Counted from the first letter of the stretch, positions 24,737 through 34,720 are shown. The stretch: DNA of 64,000 nucleotides from Rhodococcus sp. OK302 (GCF_002245895.1 NZ_NPJZ01000001.1:124001-188000), one strand, 5' to 3'. The notes: generated by a model from the letters alone, not told the origin. Numbers and translations are program-made.

Positions 24737-25821
24737 AGCGTCCCTGCGTCAACAGGTTCGGTGGCCGGGGGCGTCGGCAGACCGGGATCTGAGCGGGAGA
24801 ATCGCGGTGCCGGCCGGTGCTGCGTGACACCATCGAGTTCCACCAACGATTCACGATGAGCCACATGCGGATTCGACGACGCCTCCGCAAACGTCAGCAC
24901 CGGAGTAGTGCACGCGTCGGTACCGTCGAAAATGGCCGCCCACTCGTCGCGAGTCTTCGACAGGAACACATCCGCGAACACCTTCTTCATCTGCGGCCAG
25001 GCGTCCTTGTCGTTCTGCCCGGGCAACGATTCCGGGTCCAGCCCCATCCCGCCCAGCAGGAGCGAGTAGAACTGCGGTTCGACCGCGCCGACGGCCATGT
25101 ACTTACCGTCGGAAGTTTCGTACGTGTCGTAGTACGGCGCTCCGGTGTCAAGCATGTTCACGCCGCGCTCGTCCGACCAGCGGCCGAGTCCGCGGAAATT
25201 CCACATCATGTGTGAGAGAGCCAGAGTCCCATCCACCATTGCCGCGTCGACAACCTGCCCCTGCCCGGAATTCTGTCGCTCGAGAAGCGCAGCAAGAATT
25301 CCGAACAGCAGGAACATCGAGCCGCCACCGAAGTCGCCCACCATGTTCAGCGGTGGCACCGGACGCTCTCCCTGCCGGCCGATCGCATGCAGAACACCGG
25401 TCAGCGAAATGTAGTTGATGTCGTGGCCGGCCACCTGCGACAGCGGACCTTCCTGGCCCCACCCCGTCATCCGGCCGTACACCAGACCTGGATTACGTTG
25501 CAGCGCAACATCCGGTCCTAGTCCGAGCCGCTCGGTGACACCGGGCCGAAATCCCTCGATGAGCACGTCAGCGCGCTCGATCAAGCCGAGGACTACCTCG
25601 ATGCCGGCCGGATCCTTGAGGTTCACCTCGGTGATACGACGCCCACGCTGAGTCTGGTCACGAGGCTGACCCGGTCCGGGGATCAGCCCGGCGCGCTGGA
25701 CACGGACAACGTCGGCCCCCAGATCTGCGAGCAGCGTCGCTGCGTGCGGACCCGGACCGATTCCGGCAAGCTCGACGACTCGAATACCGGCGAGCGGACC
25801 TCGACCTGTGGTGGTAGCCAT
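24727..25821 (-). CDS. CaiB/BaiF family alpha-methylacyl-CoA racemase-like protein, cluster A
   Basis: A 364-residue class III CoA-transferase-fold protein. It carries the pair used for alpha-proton exchange in mycobacterial alpha-methylacyl-CoA racemase: H133 in [12 protein letters not shown] and D163 in VGDFGGGSM. This favours racemase over CoA transferase. Its role would be to epimerise 2-methyl branched acyl-CoA so the dehydrogenase can act. GAGGAAG precedes the ATG. A paralogue lies in cluster B (59345). Confidence 0.87.
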   Translation of the reverse strand: MATTTGRGPLAGIRVVELAGIGPGPHAATLLADLGADVVRVQRAGLIPGPGQPRDQTQRGRRITEVNLKDPAGIEVVLGLIERADVLIEGFRPGVTERLGLGPDVALQRNPGLVYGRMTGWGQEGPLSQVAGHDINYISLTGVLHAIGRQGERPVPPLNMVGDFGGGSMFLLFGILAALLERQNSGQGQVVDAAMVDGTLALSHMMWNFRGLGRWSDERGVNMLDTGAPYYDTYETSDGKYMAVGAVEPQFYSLLLGGMGLDPESLPGQNDKDAWPQMKKVFADVFLSKTRDEWAAIFDGTDACTTPVLTFAEASSNPHVAHRESLVELDGVTQHRPAPRFSRSDPGLPTPPATEPVDAGTLWA

Positions 25822-25874
25822 TATTCTTCCTCGAATTCTCTCAGTCGTGACGGAAGTGTTGTGTTGGTGCCTTT

Positions 25875-27020
25875 TCAGCCGAGCAAGGTTGGCAGCGCGC
25901 GAGCGAGATTGCGCTCGTGAACCTGCGAGGCACCCTCGTAGATGCGAAGAGCCCGCACATCACGCCACATCCGCGGCACCGGATGGTTACCGACGATGCC
26001 GACGCCGCCGAGCACCTGTACCGCACGGTCGCCCACGACGGATGCCATTTCGGTGCAGTACAACTTGGCCGCCGCGATCCGGTGACGCGGCGGAGTGCCA
26101 CGATCGAACTCGCGCGCACAGTCGAGGATCATCGCTCGGCCGGCTTCGAGTTCCGCGTAGCTGCGCCCGAGCATGGACTGCACCGCACCGAATTCGGCCA
26201 ACGGTTGCCCGAATTGTTCACGCTTGCCGGCGTACTCCATTGCCTCGGTGAGCATGCGGGTTGCCTGCCCCACTGCTGTGGCAGCGACGTGCGTGCGGGC
26301 CTGATTGATTCCGCGCATTGCATGAACCATTCCCAAACCTGTTGCACCACCGATCAACCGGTCGGCGCCCACCCGGACGCCGCGGAGGCTGACCTCCGCT
26401 ACCGGCCCCTCGGCGTGGCCGTTCATCAGTTCCGGCAACCGGGTCTCGACGCCGGGAGTTTCCCGATCGACCAGGAACGACGAGATCTCGCCGTCCTCGG
26501 TACGAGCGAACACGATCAGAACATCAGCCCAGGCCGCATTGGTGATGTAGCGTTTCTCGCCATCGATGACGTAGTCGTCGCCATCGCGAATTGCGGTGGT
26601 ACGCACTGCGGAAGCGTCACTGCCGGCATGCTCTTCGGTGAGAGCGAATGCCATGACACACTCCCCCTCTGCCATTGGCTTCAGGTACTTCTCGCGCTGA
26701 GCGTCGGTGCCGTATTCGAGCAGGATCTGCGACGCCAGACCGATGCTGGTGGAGAAACGAGAACGGTATACAGCAGACGACCGGGTGAACTCGAAGGTCA
26801 GCATCACCTGCTGCTCGACGGTCCATCCCAAACCTCCGACCCGGACGGGCAGAGTGATCGCAAACAAGCCAAGTTCGGCCATCCGCTGGACCAGATCAGC
26901 GGGAACCTCACCGGCAGAAACCATCTCGTTTTCACGGGGAATGAGTTCGTTGTCGGTGAAGTTACGAATCACCTGCCGGTACGCCTCGAAATGGAGAGTA
27001 CGAATCTGCGGATCGATCAT
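25875..27020 (-). CDS. Acyl-CoA dehydrogenase
   Basis: A 381-residue acyl-CoA dehydrogenase: [14 protein letters not shown] in the flavin region, [13 protein letters not shown], and the C-terminal [17 protein letters not shown] whose Glu is the usual catalytic base. FAD-dependent alpha,beta-desaturation of an acyl-CoA is expected, with electrons passed to ETF. Its start overlaps the crotonase stop (ATGA), so it is coupled to its upstream neighbour. Confidence 0.92.
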   Translation of the reverse strand: MIDPQIRTLHFEAYRQVIRNFTDNELIPRENEMVSAGEVPADLVQRMAELGLFAITLPVRVGGLGWTVEQQVMLTFEFTRSSAVYRSRFSTSIGLASQILLEYGTDAQREKYLKPMAEGECVMAFALTEEHAGSDASAVRTTAIRDGDDYVIDGEKRYITNAAWADVLIVFARTEDGEISSFLVDRETPGVETRLPELMNGHAEGPVAEVSLRGVRVGADRLIGGATGLGMVHAMRGINQARTHVAATAVGQATRMLTEAMEYAGKREQFGQPLAEFGAVQSMLGRSYAELEAGRAMILDCAREFDRGTPPRHRIAAAKLYCTEMASVVGDRAVQVLGGVGIVGNHPVPRMWRDVRALRIYEGASQVHERNLARALPTLLG

Positions 27021-27829
27021 AATGATGCTCCTACGGAAAGGTTCGATGTGGAATACGCGGGCGTGCGCTTTTCCAGAAATGCCCGGCGTGCTTCTTCTGC
27101 ATCCGGCGAATACGCCGCGCCGATGAGGCGGTCAACCTCGCCAACCAGATACTCCGGCAACGGGCGTCTCACTGCCTCTTCGAGATTCATTCGTGCACCG
27201 CGGATAGCCATCGGTGCCGAATCAGCCAACCGGCGAACCAGCGCGTGCACCCGCGAATCAAGATTCTCGACGCCGACCACCTCGGTGAGCAGTCCGTGTG
27301 CAAGTGCTTGGGAAGCACTCAACTTGTCTGGGAACAGCATGATTTCACGCGCTTTCGCAGTGCCCAGTACACGGGTGAGTATCCACGGCAGGGCCAGGTC
27401 TCCGGGAAAACCCACTGCAACGAAGGCCGAGTTGAATACCGCGGTATCAGCGCTGATACGCAGATCGCAGGCCAGCGCGAAAGACAGGCCACCGCCGGCG
27501 CAGCCACCTCGAATCGCGGCGATACTCGGTTTCGGCAGGTCGATCAGAGCTTCGATCACTCGAGATGCACTCCGGAGTCGAACCCGATCCGCTTCTGCCG
27601 AAACACCTTCCACGATTCGGGACGAAGGATCCGAGGCATGATCACGCCCCACACAGAAGTCCGCGCCGGCGCCGGTGAGTACCACGGCCCGGACAGTCGC
27701 ATCCGCTGCCGCCCGATTCACTGCTTGCTCGAAGTCGCTCATCAACTCGCGCGAAACCGCGTTACGACGCTCCGGCCTGTTCAGGGTGATGGTCGCGACC
27801 CCATCGATCGCGTCGTACAACACCGTCAT
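27017..27829 (-). CDS. Enoyl-CoA hydratase/isomerase family protein, copy 1
   Basis: A 270-residue crotonase. The oxyanion-hole segments DFCVGRD and RGGCAGGGLSFALACD are present. Of the two catalytic Glu of classic enoyl-CoA hydratases, the second (KAREIML) is kept but the first is replaced (VFNSAFVAVGFPGD), so hydration is doubtful and an isomerase or lyase-type reaction is possible. It resembles the crotonase at 29398 throughout, including the C-terminal AFLEKR motif. Its start overlaps the ligase stop. Confidence 0.88.
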   Translation of the reverse strand: MTVLYDAIDGVATITLNRPERRNAVSRELMSDFEQAVNRAAADATVRAVVLTGAGADFCVGRDHASDPSSRIVEGVSAEADRVRLRSASRVIEALIDLPKPSIAAIRGGCAGGGLSFALACDLRISADTAVFNSAFVAVGFPGDLALPWILTRVLGTAKAREIMLFPDKLSASQALAHGLLTEVVGVENLDSRVHALVRRLADSAPMAIRGARMNLEEAVRRPLPEYLVGEVDRLIGAAYSPDAEEARRAFLEKRTPAYSTSNLSVGASL

Positions 27830-29361
27830 GAGACGTAGCTTTCACGCAGAGTCCGCTTGAGGATCTTTCCCACTGGCGACAGCGGCAATGCGTCGACAAA
27901 ATCGACCGTTCGCGGGGCTTTGTAGCGCGCAATACGTTCACCGACAAAATCGCGGAGTTCCTCACCACTGAGGATAGTTTCGGGGGTCAGGACAATAACC
28001 GCATGGACTCGCTCACCCCACTTGTCGTCCGGGACACCAATGACTGCGCAACTACTCACTCCCGGGTGCAGGGACAGCGCCGCTTCGACTTCCGCACTGT
28101 AGACGTTCTCGCCGCCCGAGATGATCATGTCCTTGAGTCGGTCGACGAGAAACACGTAGCCGTACTGATCCATGAAGCCAAGATCACCGGTGTGCATCCA
28201 CCCGTCCCGCAGGGCTTTCGCGGTCTCGACCGGATTGTTCCAGTAGCCCGTCATGACGTTGTTGCCGCGCACGATCACCTCACCGATTTCACCGCGGGAA
28301 AGTTCCGTATCGAAGGCGTCGACTATCCGCACCTCCGCATGTGGCGCCGCGCGGCCCACCGAACGCAGCCGTTCGGGATGCTCCGGATTCCGATGATCCT
28401 CGTCGCGGAGCACCGTCGCTGCCGGTGCGAGCTCGGTCATTCCGTATCCCTGGTGCAGTCGCAACTCCGGTAGCCGTTCGATCAGTGTGTGCAACAATCT
28501 TTCCGGCATCGGCGAGGCGCCATAGGTGATGAAGCGGAGGCTGTCGATCGGCAGTCCAGCGCGAGCAGAGTATTCGAGCATCGACGCCACCATTGTCGGG
28601 ACGAGTACCGTCTGGGTCACCCGCTTGTCCGCAATGGTTTCAACCAACTTCTCGACGGTGAAATCGCCCATCAGAATATGGGTCGAACCCTCAACTGACG
28701 ATCGCACCAGTCCGGCGAAGGCAGCGAGATGAAACAGCGGAGCGACATGCAGATAGCGTCCCGCAAGATTCGGTCCTCCCGTGCTGGCAAGAACTCCCAT
28801 CGCAGACGTCAAGATCTGGCCGGCGCTGAGCATGACGCCTTTGGGTCGACCGGTGGTGCCGCCCGTGTACATGAGCACAGCCAGCGCGTCAGAGTCGGCA
28901 TAAGTGTCGGAAACCGGAGCCTGTGAAGCCAGAGCCAACTCGTAATCAACAGCGCCGGCATGAAGTTCTTCCGCACCGAACACAATCACGGTCTCCAGCA
29001 CCGGGCACCTGTCACGCAATTGCTGGGCGACTGCGCGACGTGGGCCGTCGACCAGCAGCACTCTGATTCCGGCGTCCTCGATCTGGAAGGCCAGTTCGTC
29101 GAGGCTCCAGCGATTGTTCAACGGAGACAACACCATCGACGACCACGAACATGCAAAGGCATACTCGACATATTCGAGGCAATTGGTAGCCAGCATGCCC
29201 ACCCGGTCTCCCGGTTCAAGCCCGCGCGAGGTGAAAACCCCCGCCAAACGGGAAACACGGCTTTCCAACTGAGCGAAGGTCAGTTGTCGATCGCCGTCCA
29301 CGACAGCGATGGCATCCGGTTCGCGCTGGACCGACCGGTGCAAACCCTGAGTGAAGTACAT
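27826..29361 (-). CDS. AMP-dependent acyl-CoA synthetase (MYxTQ type), cluster A minus strand
   Basis: A 511-residue acid-CoA ligase with the P-loop MYTGGTTGRPKGVM, GYGMTELAP, the hinge DRLKDMIISGGENVYSAEVE and the C-terminal catalytic Lys in VGKILKRTL. It activates a carboxylic acid to its CoA ester via an acyl-AMP. It begins MYFTQGLHRSVQ, a hallmark shared with ligases at 39304 and 56361, showing a within-window paralogue set. GAGGACAC precedes the ATG. Confidence 0.92.
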   Translation of the reverse strand: MYFTQGLHRSVQREPDAIAVVDGDRQLTFAQLESRVSRLAGVFTSRGLEPGDRVGMLATNCLEYVEYAFACSWSSMVLSPLNNRWSLDELAFQIEDAGIRVLLVDGPRRAVAQQLRDRCPVLETVIVFGAEELHAGAVDYELALASQAPVSDTYADSDALAVLMYTGGTTGRPKGVMLSAGQILTSAMGVLASTGGPNLAGRYLHVAPLFHLAAFAGLVRSSVEGSTHILMGDFTVEKLVETIADKRVTQTVLVPTMVASMLEYSARAGLPIDSLRFITYGASPMPERLLHTLIERLPELRLHQGYGMTELAPAATVLRDEDHRNPEHPERLRSVGRAAPHAEVRIVDAFDTELSRGEIGEVIVRGNNVMTGYWNNPVETAKALRDGWMHTGDLGFMDQYGYVFLVDRLKDMIISGGENVYSAEVEAALSLHPGVSSCAVIGVPDDKWGERVHAVIVLTPETILSGEELRDFVGERIARYKAPRTVDFVDALPLSPVGKILKRTLRESYVS

Positions 29362-29397
29362 GTGTCCTCTTCCGATATCAATGCATGCCAGGAAAAT

Positions 29398-30192
29398 TCA
29401 GTTGTTGCAGTACACCGGCGATCGTTTCTCCAGGAAGGCGACGCGCGCCTCTTCGACGTCTGCCGAGTATGCGCACGTGATCAAGCGGTCAGCTTCATCT
29501 ACCAGGAACTCCGACAGTGGACGCGACATCGCAGACTCCAGATTCAACTTCGCGCCGCGTACCGCCAGCGGAGCTGAATCAGCCAGCCGTCGAGCAACTT
29601 CCCATGATCGACCGGCCAGTTCGGTTGCCGGAAGCACTTCGTGAATCAGTCCGGACTGCACGGCGCGGTCAGCTCGGATCCGCTCGGAGAGCAACATCAA
29701 CTCGCGTGCCTTCGACGGCCCTACGGCGCGCGTCAACAACCACGCCATTCCCATATCGCCCGAAAGGCCGGCGCCGACGAATGCGGTATTGAACACTGCA
29801 TTCGTATCGGCGTACCGCAGATCGCAGGCCAGGGCGATGCTGAGTCCGGCCCCGGCGCACCCGCCTCGAATCACGGCGATGGTGGGCTTCGGGATCTGAA
29901 CCAAAGTCGGTATTATTCGCGAAACATCCAGCAGGCGAGTGCGATCCTCCTGCTGCGAATCCCCCCTCACTACGCGCCGCGAGGAATCGCCCGACTGATC
30001 GCGGCCGACACAGAAGTTGTCGCCGGCACCGGCCAGAACGATCGCGCGGACTTCCCGGTTACCGGCCGCCGATGTCAGAGAGTCCTGCAATCCTGTGAGT
30101 AACTCGAGCGACAACGCGTTGCGCCGGCTCGGCCGGTTCAACGTGATCGTGGCGATACCGTTGTCGACGGTATACACAGTGTCGTCAGTCAT
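29398..30192 (-). CDS. Enoyl-CoA hydratase/isomerase family protein, copy 2
   Basis: A 264-residue crotonase with NFCVGRDQ and RGGCAGAGLSIALACD oxyanion segments. As in copy 1, the first catalytic Glu position is not Glu (VFNTAFVGAGLSGD) while a Glu follows in SKARELML. The ending AFLEKRSPVY matches copy 1, so these are duplicates within one operon. ATGA overlap with the upstream LLM gene. Confidence 0.88.
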   Translation of the reverse strand: MTDDTVYTVDNGIATITLNRPSRRNALSLELLTGLQDSLTSAAGNREVRAIVLAGAGDNFCVGRDQSGDSSRRVVRGDSQQEDRTRLLDVSRIIPTLVQIPKPTIAVIRGGCAGAGLSIALACDLRYADTNAVFNTAFVGAGLSGDMGMAWLLTRAVGPSKARELMLLSERIRADRAVQSGLIHEVLPATELAGRSWEVARRLADSAPLAVRGAKLNLESAMSRPLSEFLVDEADRLITCAYSADVEEARVAFLEKRSPVYCNN

Positions 30193-31199
30193 GGTGCACT
30201 CCCTGTGAGTCGGTCGGCGATCTCCAACTGCAGATCCCCTGAATCTTCCTGGACCAGAGCAACAGTCATTCGGGTAAGCAGTCCGTCGAAGCGAGCCCGG
30301 GCTTGCTTGCCGATGCCCTCCAACTCACCGACAATCGCGAAGGTGTCCAGCACCTCGGCGTCGATGAGCCCGCCCATCTCCTGCCAACGGCCCTGGCGTG
30401 ACAAAGCATGCAGTTCCTCGTGCAGTGCGCCCCACCCGTGGTGATCGAGCACCGGGCGGTATGCGGGTGTGGAACCGTAGAACGCCAGGCGTTCCCGGGT
30501 GGCCGTCACCGCGGCGTCGTACTCTTCTTCCGTTCGTCCGGTCGCGAAGAGAATCAGACCGGAGACGTCGAAGTCCTCGCGTGCCGAAACTGCTCTGCCT
30601 GCATTCACGGTGGGCAACGTGACGTCACGCAGGTAATCCGCCGTGGTGAAGGAATGACAGATGAGCCCGTCGGCAACTCGGCCTGCGGCCTCCGTCATCT
30701 TCGGACCGACACCGGCAATCCAGATACGTGGGCTGCCCACGTCGAGGGGTCCGGGATCGAACATCGGCGTCATCAGCGTGTGGTTGTAAAAATCGCCTCG
30801 GAAGTCGAGCTTGTCTCCCGTGCTCCACGAGTGCCAGATAGCGCGCAGTGCAGTAGCGAATTCCTCCATGCGTGCCGCCGGCTTCGACCACGGCATGCTG
30901 TACCGGCGCGTGATATGCGGCGCCACTTGAGAACCCAGCCCGAGCACCATCCGACCCTTGGACAGGCGTTGCAGGTCGTAGCTCGTGTGTGCGACGGTCA
31001 TGGGGTTGCGTGCAAAGGCGATAGCTACCGACGTACCAAGGTCGATCCGCTCCGTGGACTGCGAAGCCAAGGCCAGTTGAAGAAATGGGTCGTGCCGGGT
31101 CTCCGGAACAAAAAGTCCGTCAGCGCCACACTTTTCGGCTGACTGCGCCGACGCAACCACATCTTCGGGGTTGCTCGAGAATGTCAGATCCACCTTCAC
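30189..31199 (-). CDS. LLM-class F420-dependent oxidoreductase (TIGR03617-like)
   Basis: A 336-residue luciferase-like protein: FVPETRHDPFLQLALAS, LGTSVAIAFARNPMTVAHTSYDLQ and GRMVLGLGSQVAPHITRRYSMPW are typical of a mycobacterial/rhodococcal F420-dependent group often found beside acyl-CoA genes. It may reduce or oxidise a CoA-ester intermediate. GTGA overlap with the upstream dehydrogenase gene and ATGA overlap with the crotonase downstream place it in the operon core. Confidence 0.87.
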   Translation of the reverse strand: MKVDLTFSSNPEDVVASAQSAEKCGADGLFVPETRHDPFLQLALASQSTERIDLGTSVAIAFARNPMTVAHTSYDLQRLSKGRMVLGLGSQVAPHITRRYSMPWSKPAARMEEFATALRAIWHSWSTGDKLDFRGDFYNHTLMTPMFDPGPLDVGSPRIWIAGVGPKMTEAAGRVADGLICHSFTTADYLRDVTLPTVNAGRAVSAREDFDVSGLILFATGRTEEEYDAAVTATRERLAFYGSTPAYRPVLDHHGWGALHEELHALSRQGRWQEMGGLIDAEVLDTFAIVGELEGIGKQARARFDGLLTRMTVALVQEDSGDLQLEIADRLTGSAP

Positions 31200-32329
31200 A
31201 GCGAACGTCCTCTCAACCCCGCCAGTTCACTCAAACGCTGCCGGTGCAGACGCGCCGGCCCGAGCAGCGTCTGTACGCTGCGCGCCCGCCGGTAGTACAG
31301 GTGCGCCGAATGCTCCCACGTAAAGCCGATACCGCCGTGAACGCGAATGTTGGACTCAGCGCAGATGCTCAGTGCGTCAACGGCAGCCAGGTAGGCGTGC
31401 TCGGTTGCCAAAGGATCAGGCGCGCCTGTCTCCTCGAGAATCGCGACAGCGTCGTGAAGCACGGTCGACGCCGATTCCACCGCAACCCACATGTCGGCGC
31501 ACCGATGCTTGACTGCCTGGAAACTGCCGATCGGACGGCCGAATTGGTGCCGAACCCCGGCGTACTCGACCGCAGTGTCCAGGCACGCGCGGGCTGCACC
31601 GATCGATTCGGCCGCTAGTGCCAGAGCCGCGTAGTCGAGGGTGCCCTGCAGGATTCGCCAACCGTCCCCAGCGCTGCCGATCAATCTCGCCGGCACCGCG
31701 TCGAATTGCAGCCGGGCCTGCTTGCGCGTGAGGTCAACGGTTTCCATCGCCGTTCGTGTGAGCCCCGAAGCGTCGGATTTGACGGCGTACAAACCGATTC
31801 CGTCGTTGTCTCGAGCAACCACCAGCACGATATCTGCCGACATACCATCGACCACGTGCGTCTTGACTCCGGTCAACGTGAGATTTTTGTCGACGCGGGC
31901 GGCAATCCCGTCCGCGTCCCAGCGAATCGGCTCTTCCATCCAAGCCAACGCCGCTGTGGTTGCGCCCTCGGCAATTCCGGGAAGCAACTCTTCGCAGACC
32001 GACTCGTCGCCGGACAGGAGCAGTGCTGTGGTGGCCAATGCCGTCGTACCGAGTAGCGCGCCCGTGTACAGATGGCGACCGGACTCCTCGAACACGGGGA
32101 TGAGATCAGCAAAGCTGAATCCTGCTCCGCCGTAGCGCTCGTCGACGGCCAGTGCCGGAACGCCGATGGTCTCGGCCAACTGCTGCCAGGTGGCGCGGCT
32201 GTAGCCCTCGACCGTGGAGAACAGGCTACGGGCACGTTCCTCGTCGGCATTCTGATCGAGGAAGCGACGTAGTGTCGTGGCCAGTTCGGTGCGTTCGACG
32301 CTGTGCGAAATATAGCTGTCTACAGTCAC
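31196..32329 (-). CDS. Acyl-CoA dehydrogenase, probable beta subunit without the usual catalytic Glu
   Basis: A 377-residue acyl-CoA dehydrogenase fold. The C-terminal segment that normally reads YEGT reads RSVQTLLGPARLHR, with no Glu, and the N-terminal half is degenerate. This pattern is known for one subunit of heteromeric dehydrogenases such as the ChsE pairs of cholesterol side-chain degradation. Its partner is probably the adjacent gene, with which it overlaps by 4 bp (GTGA). Confidence 0.85.
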   Translation of the reverse strand: MTVDSYISHSVERTELATTLRRFLDQNADEERARSLFSTVEGYSRATWQQLAETIGVPALAVDERYGGAGFSFADLIPVFEESGRHLYTGALLGTTALATTALLLSGDESVCEELLPGIAEGATTAALAWMEEPIRWDADGIAARVDKNLTLTGVKTHVVDGMSADIVLVVARDNDGIGLYAVKSDASGLTRTAMETVDLTRKQARLQFDAVPARLIGSAGDGWRILQGTLDYAALALAAESIGAARACLDTAVEYAGVRHQFGRPIGSFQAVKHRCADMWVAVESASTVLHDAVAILEETGAPDPLATEHAYLAAVDALSICAESNIRVHGGIGFTWEHSAHLYYRRARSVQTLLGPARLHRQRLSELAGLRGRSL

Positions 32330-33495
32330 TTCGACGTATTTCCTTCCTTGACGAGGGGTTCGCGTGGCAAGCCCAGGATTCGTTCACCGATGGTGTTGCG
32401 CTGGATGTCGTCGGTACCGCCGCCCATGGCCATCCCGGGAGCATTGAGGATCTCGAACGCCAGATCTTGGTCGCGAGATCCCGGATTCCAGGCCAAACCA
32501 CCGTCAAAGCTGTACTCAGCGGCCAGCTTTGCCGCCCGTAGCCCATTCCGGGTACGCAGCAACTTGCCCAGTGAAGTTTCCGGTCCGAGAGGAATTCCGG
32601 CTTGCGCACGTCGAGCTATCTGACGCGAGACGAGCGAAGCGGTGCGCTCGTCCATCCACGCATCGAGCAGAGCGTCGAGATTGCCGCCGTCGGCGACTGA
32701 TTCGACTATTCGCGCCATGGGCAGTGGACGCCGGACGGTATTCTCGCCCGCCTTGGCCACCGCGAGTCGTTCGTGCCCGAGCACCGTCAATGTGGTTGAC
32801 CACCCGGTTCCGACGCCGCCGACGACGCGGTTGTCCGGAACGAAGGCGCCGCCGAGGAAGACCTCGTTGAACTCGCTCTCACCCGTCATCTGACGAAGTG
32901 GTCGCACTTCGACGCCGTCTGCGTCCATATCGATGAGGAACATCGTCAGGCCGCGATGCTTGGCTACCGTCGGGTCGGTTCGCGCCAACAACAGTCCAAT
33001 GCCCGCAATGTGCCCGTACGAGGTCCAGACTTTCTGTCCGTCGAGGATCCAACCACCCTCGGTGCGAACAGCTTTGGTTCGCACCGAGGCGAGGTCCGAT
33101 CCTGCTTCGGGTTCGGAGAACAGTTGGCAGGCGATGGTGTCGCCTCTCAACATCCGTGGGCCGAATTCGGTTGCCAGCGCAGTTTCTTCGAGGTCGATCA
33201 AGGACTGCAGGATGACGTTGATGCCGAGGAAGAACATCTTGTCGTCGACCATTGCGCGGTTCGCGGCCACCTGTGCATAGGCCTGCTCGAATTCGGGGCC
33301 CAACCCCTGGCCGCCGAAGCGGGTCGGGACCGTGAGTCCGGCGAGGCCGGCGCCGTGCAGTGCGCCGCGGAATGCCAGACCGCGCGGGACTTCCCCCACG
33401 ACCCCGGCCAGAGCGGCCGGGATCGTATCAAAAATGAAGGTGCGCAGCCGTTCTTGGAATATCTCCAGGTCTGCGGGCCCCGTCATGTCGGACAT
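32326..33495 (-). CDS. Acyl-CoA dehydrogenase, probable alpha subunit of a heteromeric enzyme
   Basis: A 389-residue acyl-CoA dehydrogenase: QLFSEPEAGSDLASVRT and GQKVWTSYGH are the flavin-side motifs. At the usual base position it reads MGGGTDDIQRN, so the Glu there is absent and another base must act, as in ChsE-type subunits. The ATG at 33495 is chosen (AGGA 8 nt upstream); 48 in-frame codons further upstream run across the neighbour gene's end. Only 2 bp separate it from that gene. Confidence 0.87.
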   Translation of the reverse strand: MSDMTGPADLEIFQERLRTFIFDTIPAALAGVVGEVPRGLAFRGALHGAGLAGLTVPTRFGGQGLGPEFEQAYAQVAANRAMVDDKMFFLGINVILQSLIDLEETALATEFGPRMLRGDTIACQLFSEPEAGSDLASVRTKAVRTEGGWILDGQKVWTSYGHIAGIGLLLARTDPTVAKHRGLTMFLIDMDADGVEVRPLRQMTGESEFNEVFLGGAFVPDNRVVGGVGTGWSTTLTVLGHERLAVAKAGENTVRRPLPMARIVESVADGGNLDALLDAWMDERTASLVSRQIARRAQAGIPLGPETSLGKLLRTRNGLRAAKLAAEYSFDGGLAWNPGSRDQDLAFEILNAPGMAMGGGTDDIQRNTIGERILGLPREPLVKEGNTSK

Positions 33496-33497
33496 GT

Positions 33498-34655
33498 TCA
33501 GAATCCTGCCGCTTTGGCGATGATCGTCTTCATCACTTCGTTGGTACCGCCGTAGATTCGCGATACGCGTGTGTCTGCGTACAGACGCGCAATCGGGTAC
33601 TCGAGCATGTAGCCGTAGCCACCGTGCAGCTGCAGGCACTTGTCGATGACCTCGGCAGCGTTCTCGGTGCAGAACAGTTTCGCCTTGGCGGCGTCGGCAA
33701 CACTGAGGTCCCCGGTCTCGTGCAATTCGAGAGCGCGATCAACCATGCACTGAGCTGCCTCGACCTTGGCGATGCAGTCGGCGATCACGAACTTGGTGTT
33801 CTGGAACTCGGCTACGGCCTGGCCGAAGACCTTGCGGTCACGCACGTAGGCGGAGGCGAATTCGATGGCCCCGACAGCCGCGGCGGTCTGGGTTACCGCG
33901 ATCATGAGCCGTTCCTGCGGCAGGTTGTTGGCCAGGTAGCCGAATGCGGCACCTTCCACGCCGAGGAGGTCTTCGACCGGAACCTTGACGTCGGTGAACG
34001 AGAGTTCTGCCGTGTCCGAGGTGCGCATGCCGATCTTCTCGAGCTTGCGACCTACCTCGTAACCGTCGAGCGTCGTGTCGACCGCGAGGATGCTCAGTCC
34101 GGCGCGACGGTTCTCCGTGGTAGCCGGCGAGGTGCGGCAGATAACGAGGACACGGTCAGCCTGCACACCGCCGGTGATGAATGTCTTTGCGCCGTTGAGG
34201 ATGTAATGGGTGCCGTCCTCGGACAGCTTTGCCGTCGTCTTGATGCCGGCTAGGTCCGAACCGGTGCCCGGCTCCGTCATCGCGATGGCGGTCATCATGT
34301 CGCCGCTGATGAAATCAGGCAGCCAGCGCTGCTTCTGCTCTTCGGTGCCGTAGGTCAGGATGTAGGGCAGGACGAGACCGGTGTGGACACCGAAAGCGCC
34401 GAAGGTGACTGCGGCACGGGCAGTTTCCTCGCTCAGGGCGGCCTGGAACTTGAAGCTGGTCTCGCCGGCTCCGCCGTACTGCTCGGGAACCGTCATACCG
34501 AGAACGCCGAGCTTGCCCAGCTGGCGGTAGAAATCGCGCGGCACCATTCCCTCGCGCTCCCAATCGGAGAAGTTGGGAAGCACCTCGGATTCGATGAAGC
34601 TGCGGATGACCTTGCGGAAATCCTCGTGCTCTTCGTTGAATACTATGCGCTGCAT
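33498..34655 (-). CDS. Acyl-CoA dehydrogenase, cluster A copy of the 385-residue type
   Basis: A 385-residue acyl-CoA dehydrogenase (AMTEPGTGSDLAGIKTTA; NGAKTFITGG; LQLHGGYGYMLEYPIARLYADTRVSRIYGGT). The residue at the usual Glu position is Gly (IYGGT), as in dehydrogenases that place the base in helix G. It matches the cluster B gene at 61740 in length and nearly all motifs. A strong site (CAGGAGAAACA) precedes the ATG. It is the first enzyme gene after the importer. Confidence 0.93.
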   Translation of the reverse strand: MQRIVFNEEHEDFRKVIRSFIESEVLPNFSDWEREGMVPRDFYRQLGKLGVLGMTVPEQYGGAGETSFKFQAALSEETARAAVTFGAFGVHTGLVLPYILTYGTEEQKQRWLPDFISGDMMTAIAMTEPGTGSDLAGIKTTAKLSEDGTHYILNGAKTFITGGVQADRVLVICRTSPATTENRRAGLSILAVDTTLDGYEVGRKLEKIGMRTSDTAELSFTDVKVPVEDLLGVEGAAFGYLANNLPQERLMIAVTQTAAAVGAIEFASAYVRDRKVFGQAVAEFQNTKFVIADCIAKVEAAQCMVDRALELHETGDLSVADAAKAKLFCTENAAEVIDKCLQLHGGYGYMLEYPIARLYADTRVSRIYGGTNEVMKTIIAKAAGF

Positions 34656-34720
34656 TGTTTCTCCTGAATCTGGTGGTGATGTTCGAAAGGTGAAGGTGAA
34701 GTGTTGTGGGGCGGCGATTC

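Noticed and set aside
25917..27641. Plus-strand 574-codon frame opposite the acyl-CoA dehydrogenase and crotonase genes
   Set aside because: No domain similarity visible; the opposite strand encodes well-conserved enzymes with overlapping starts and stops.
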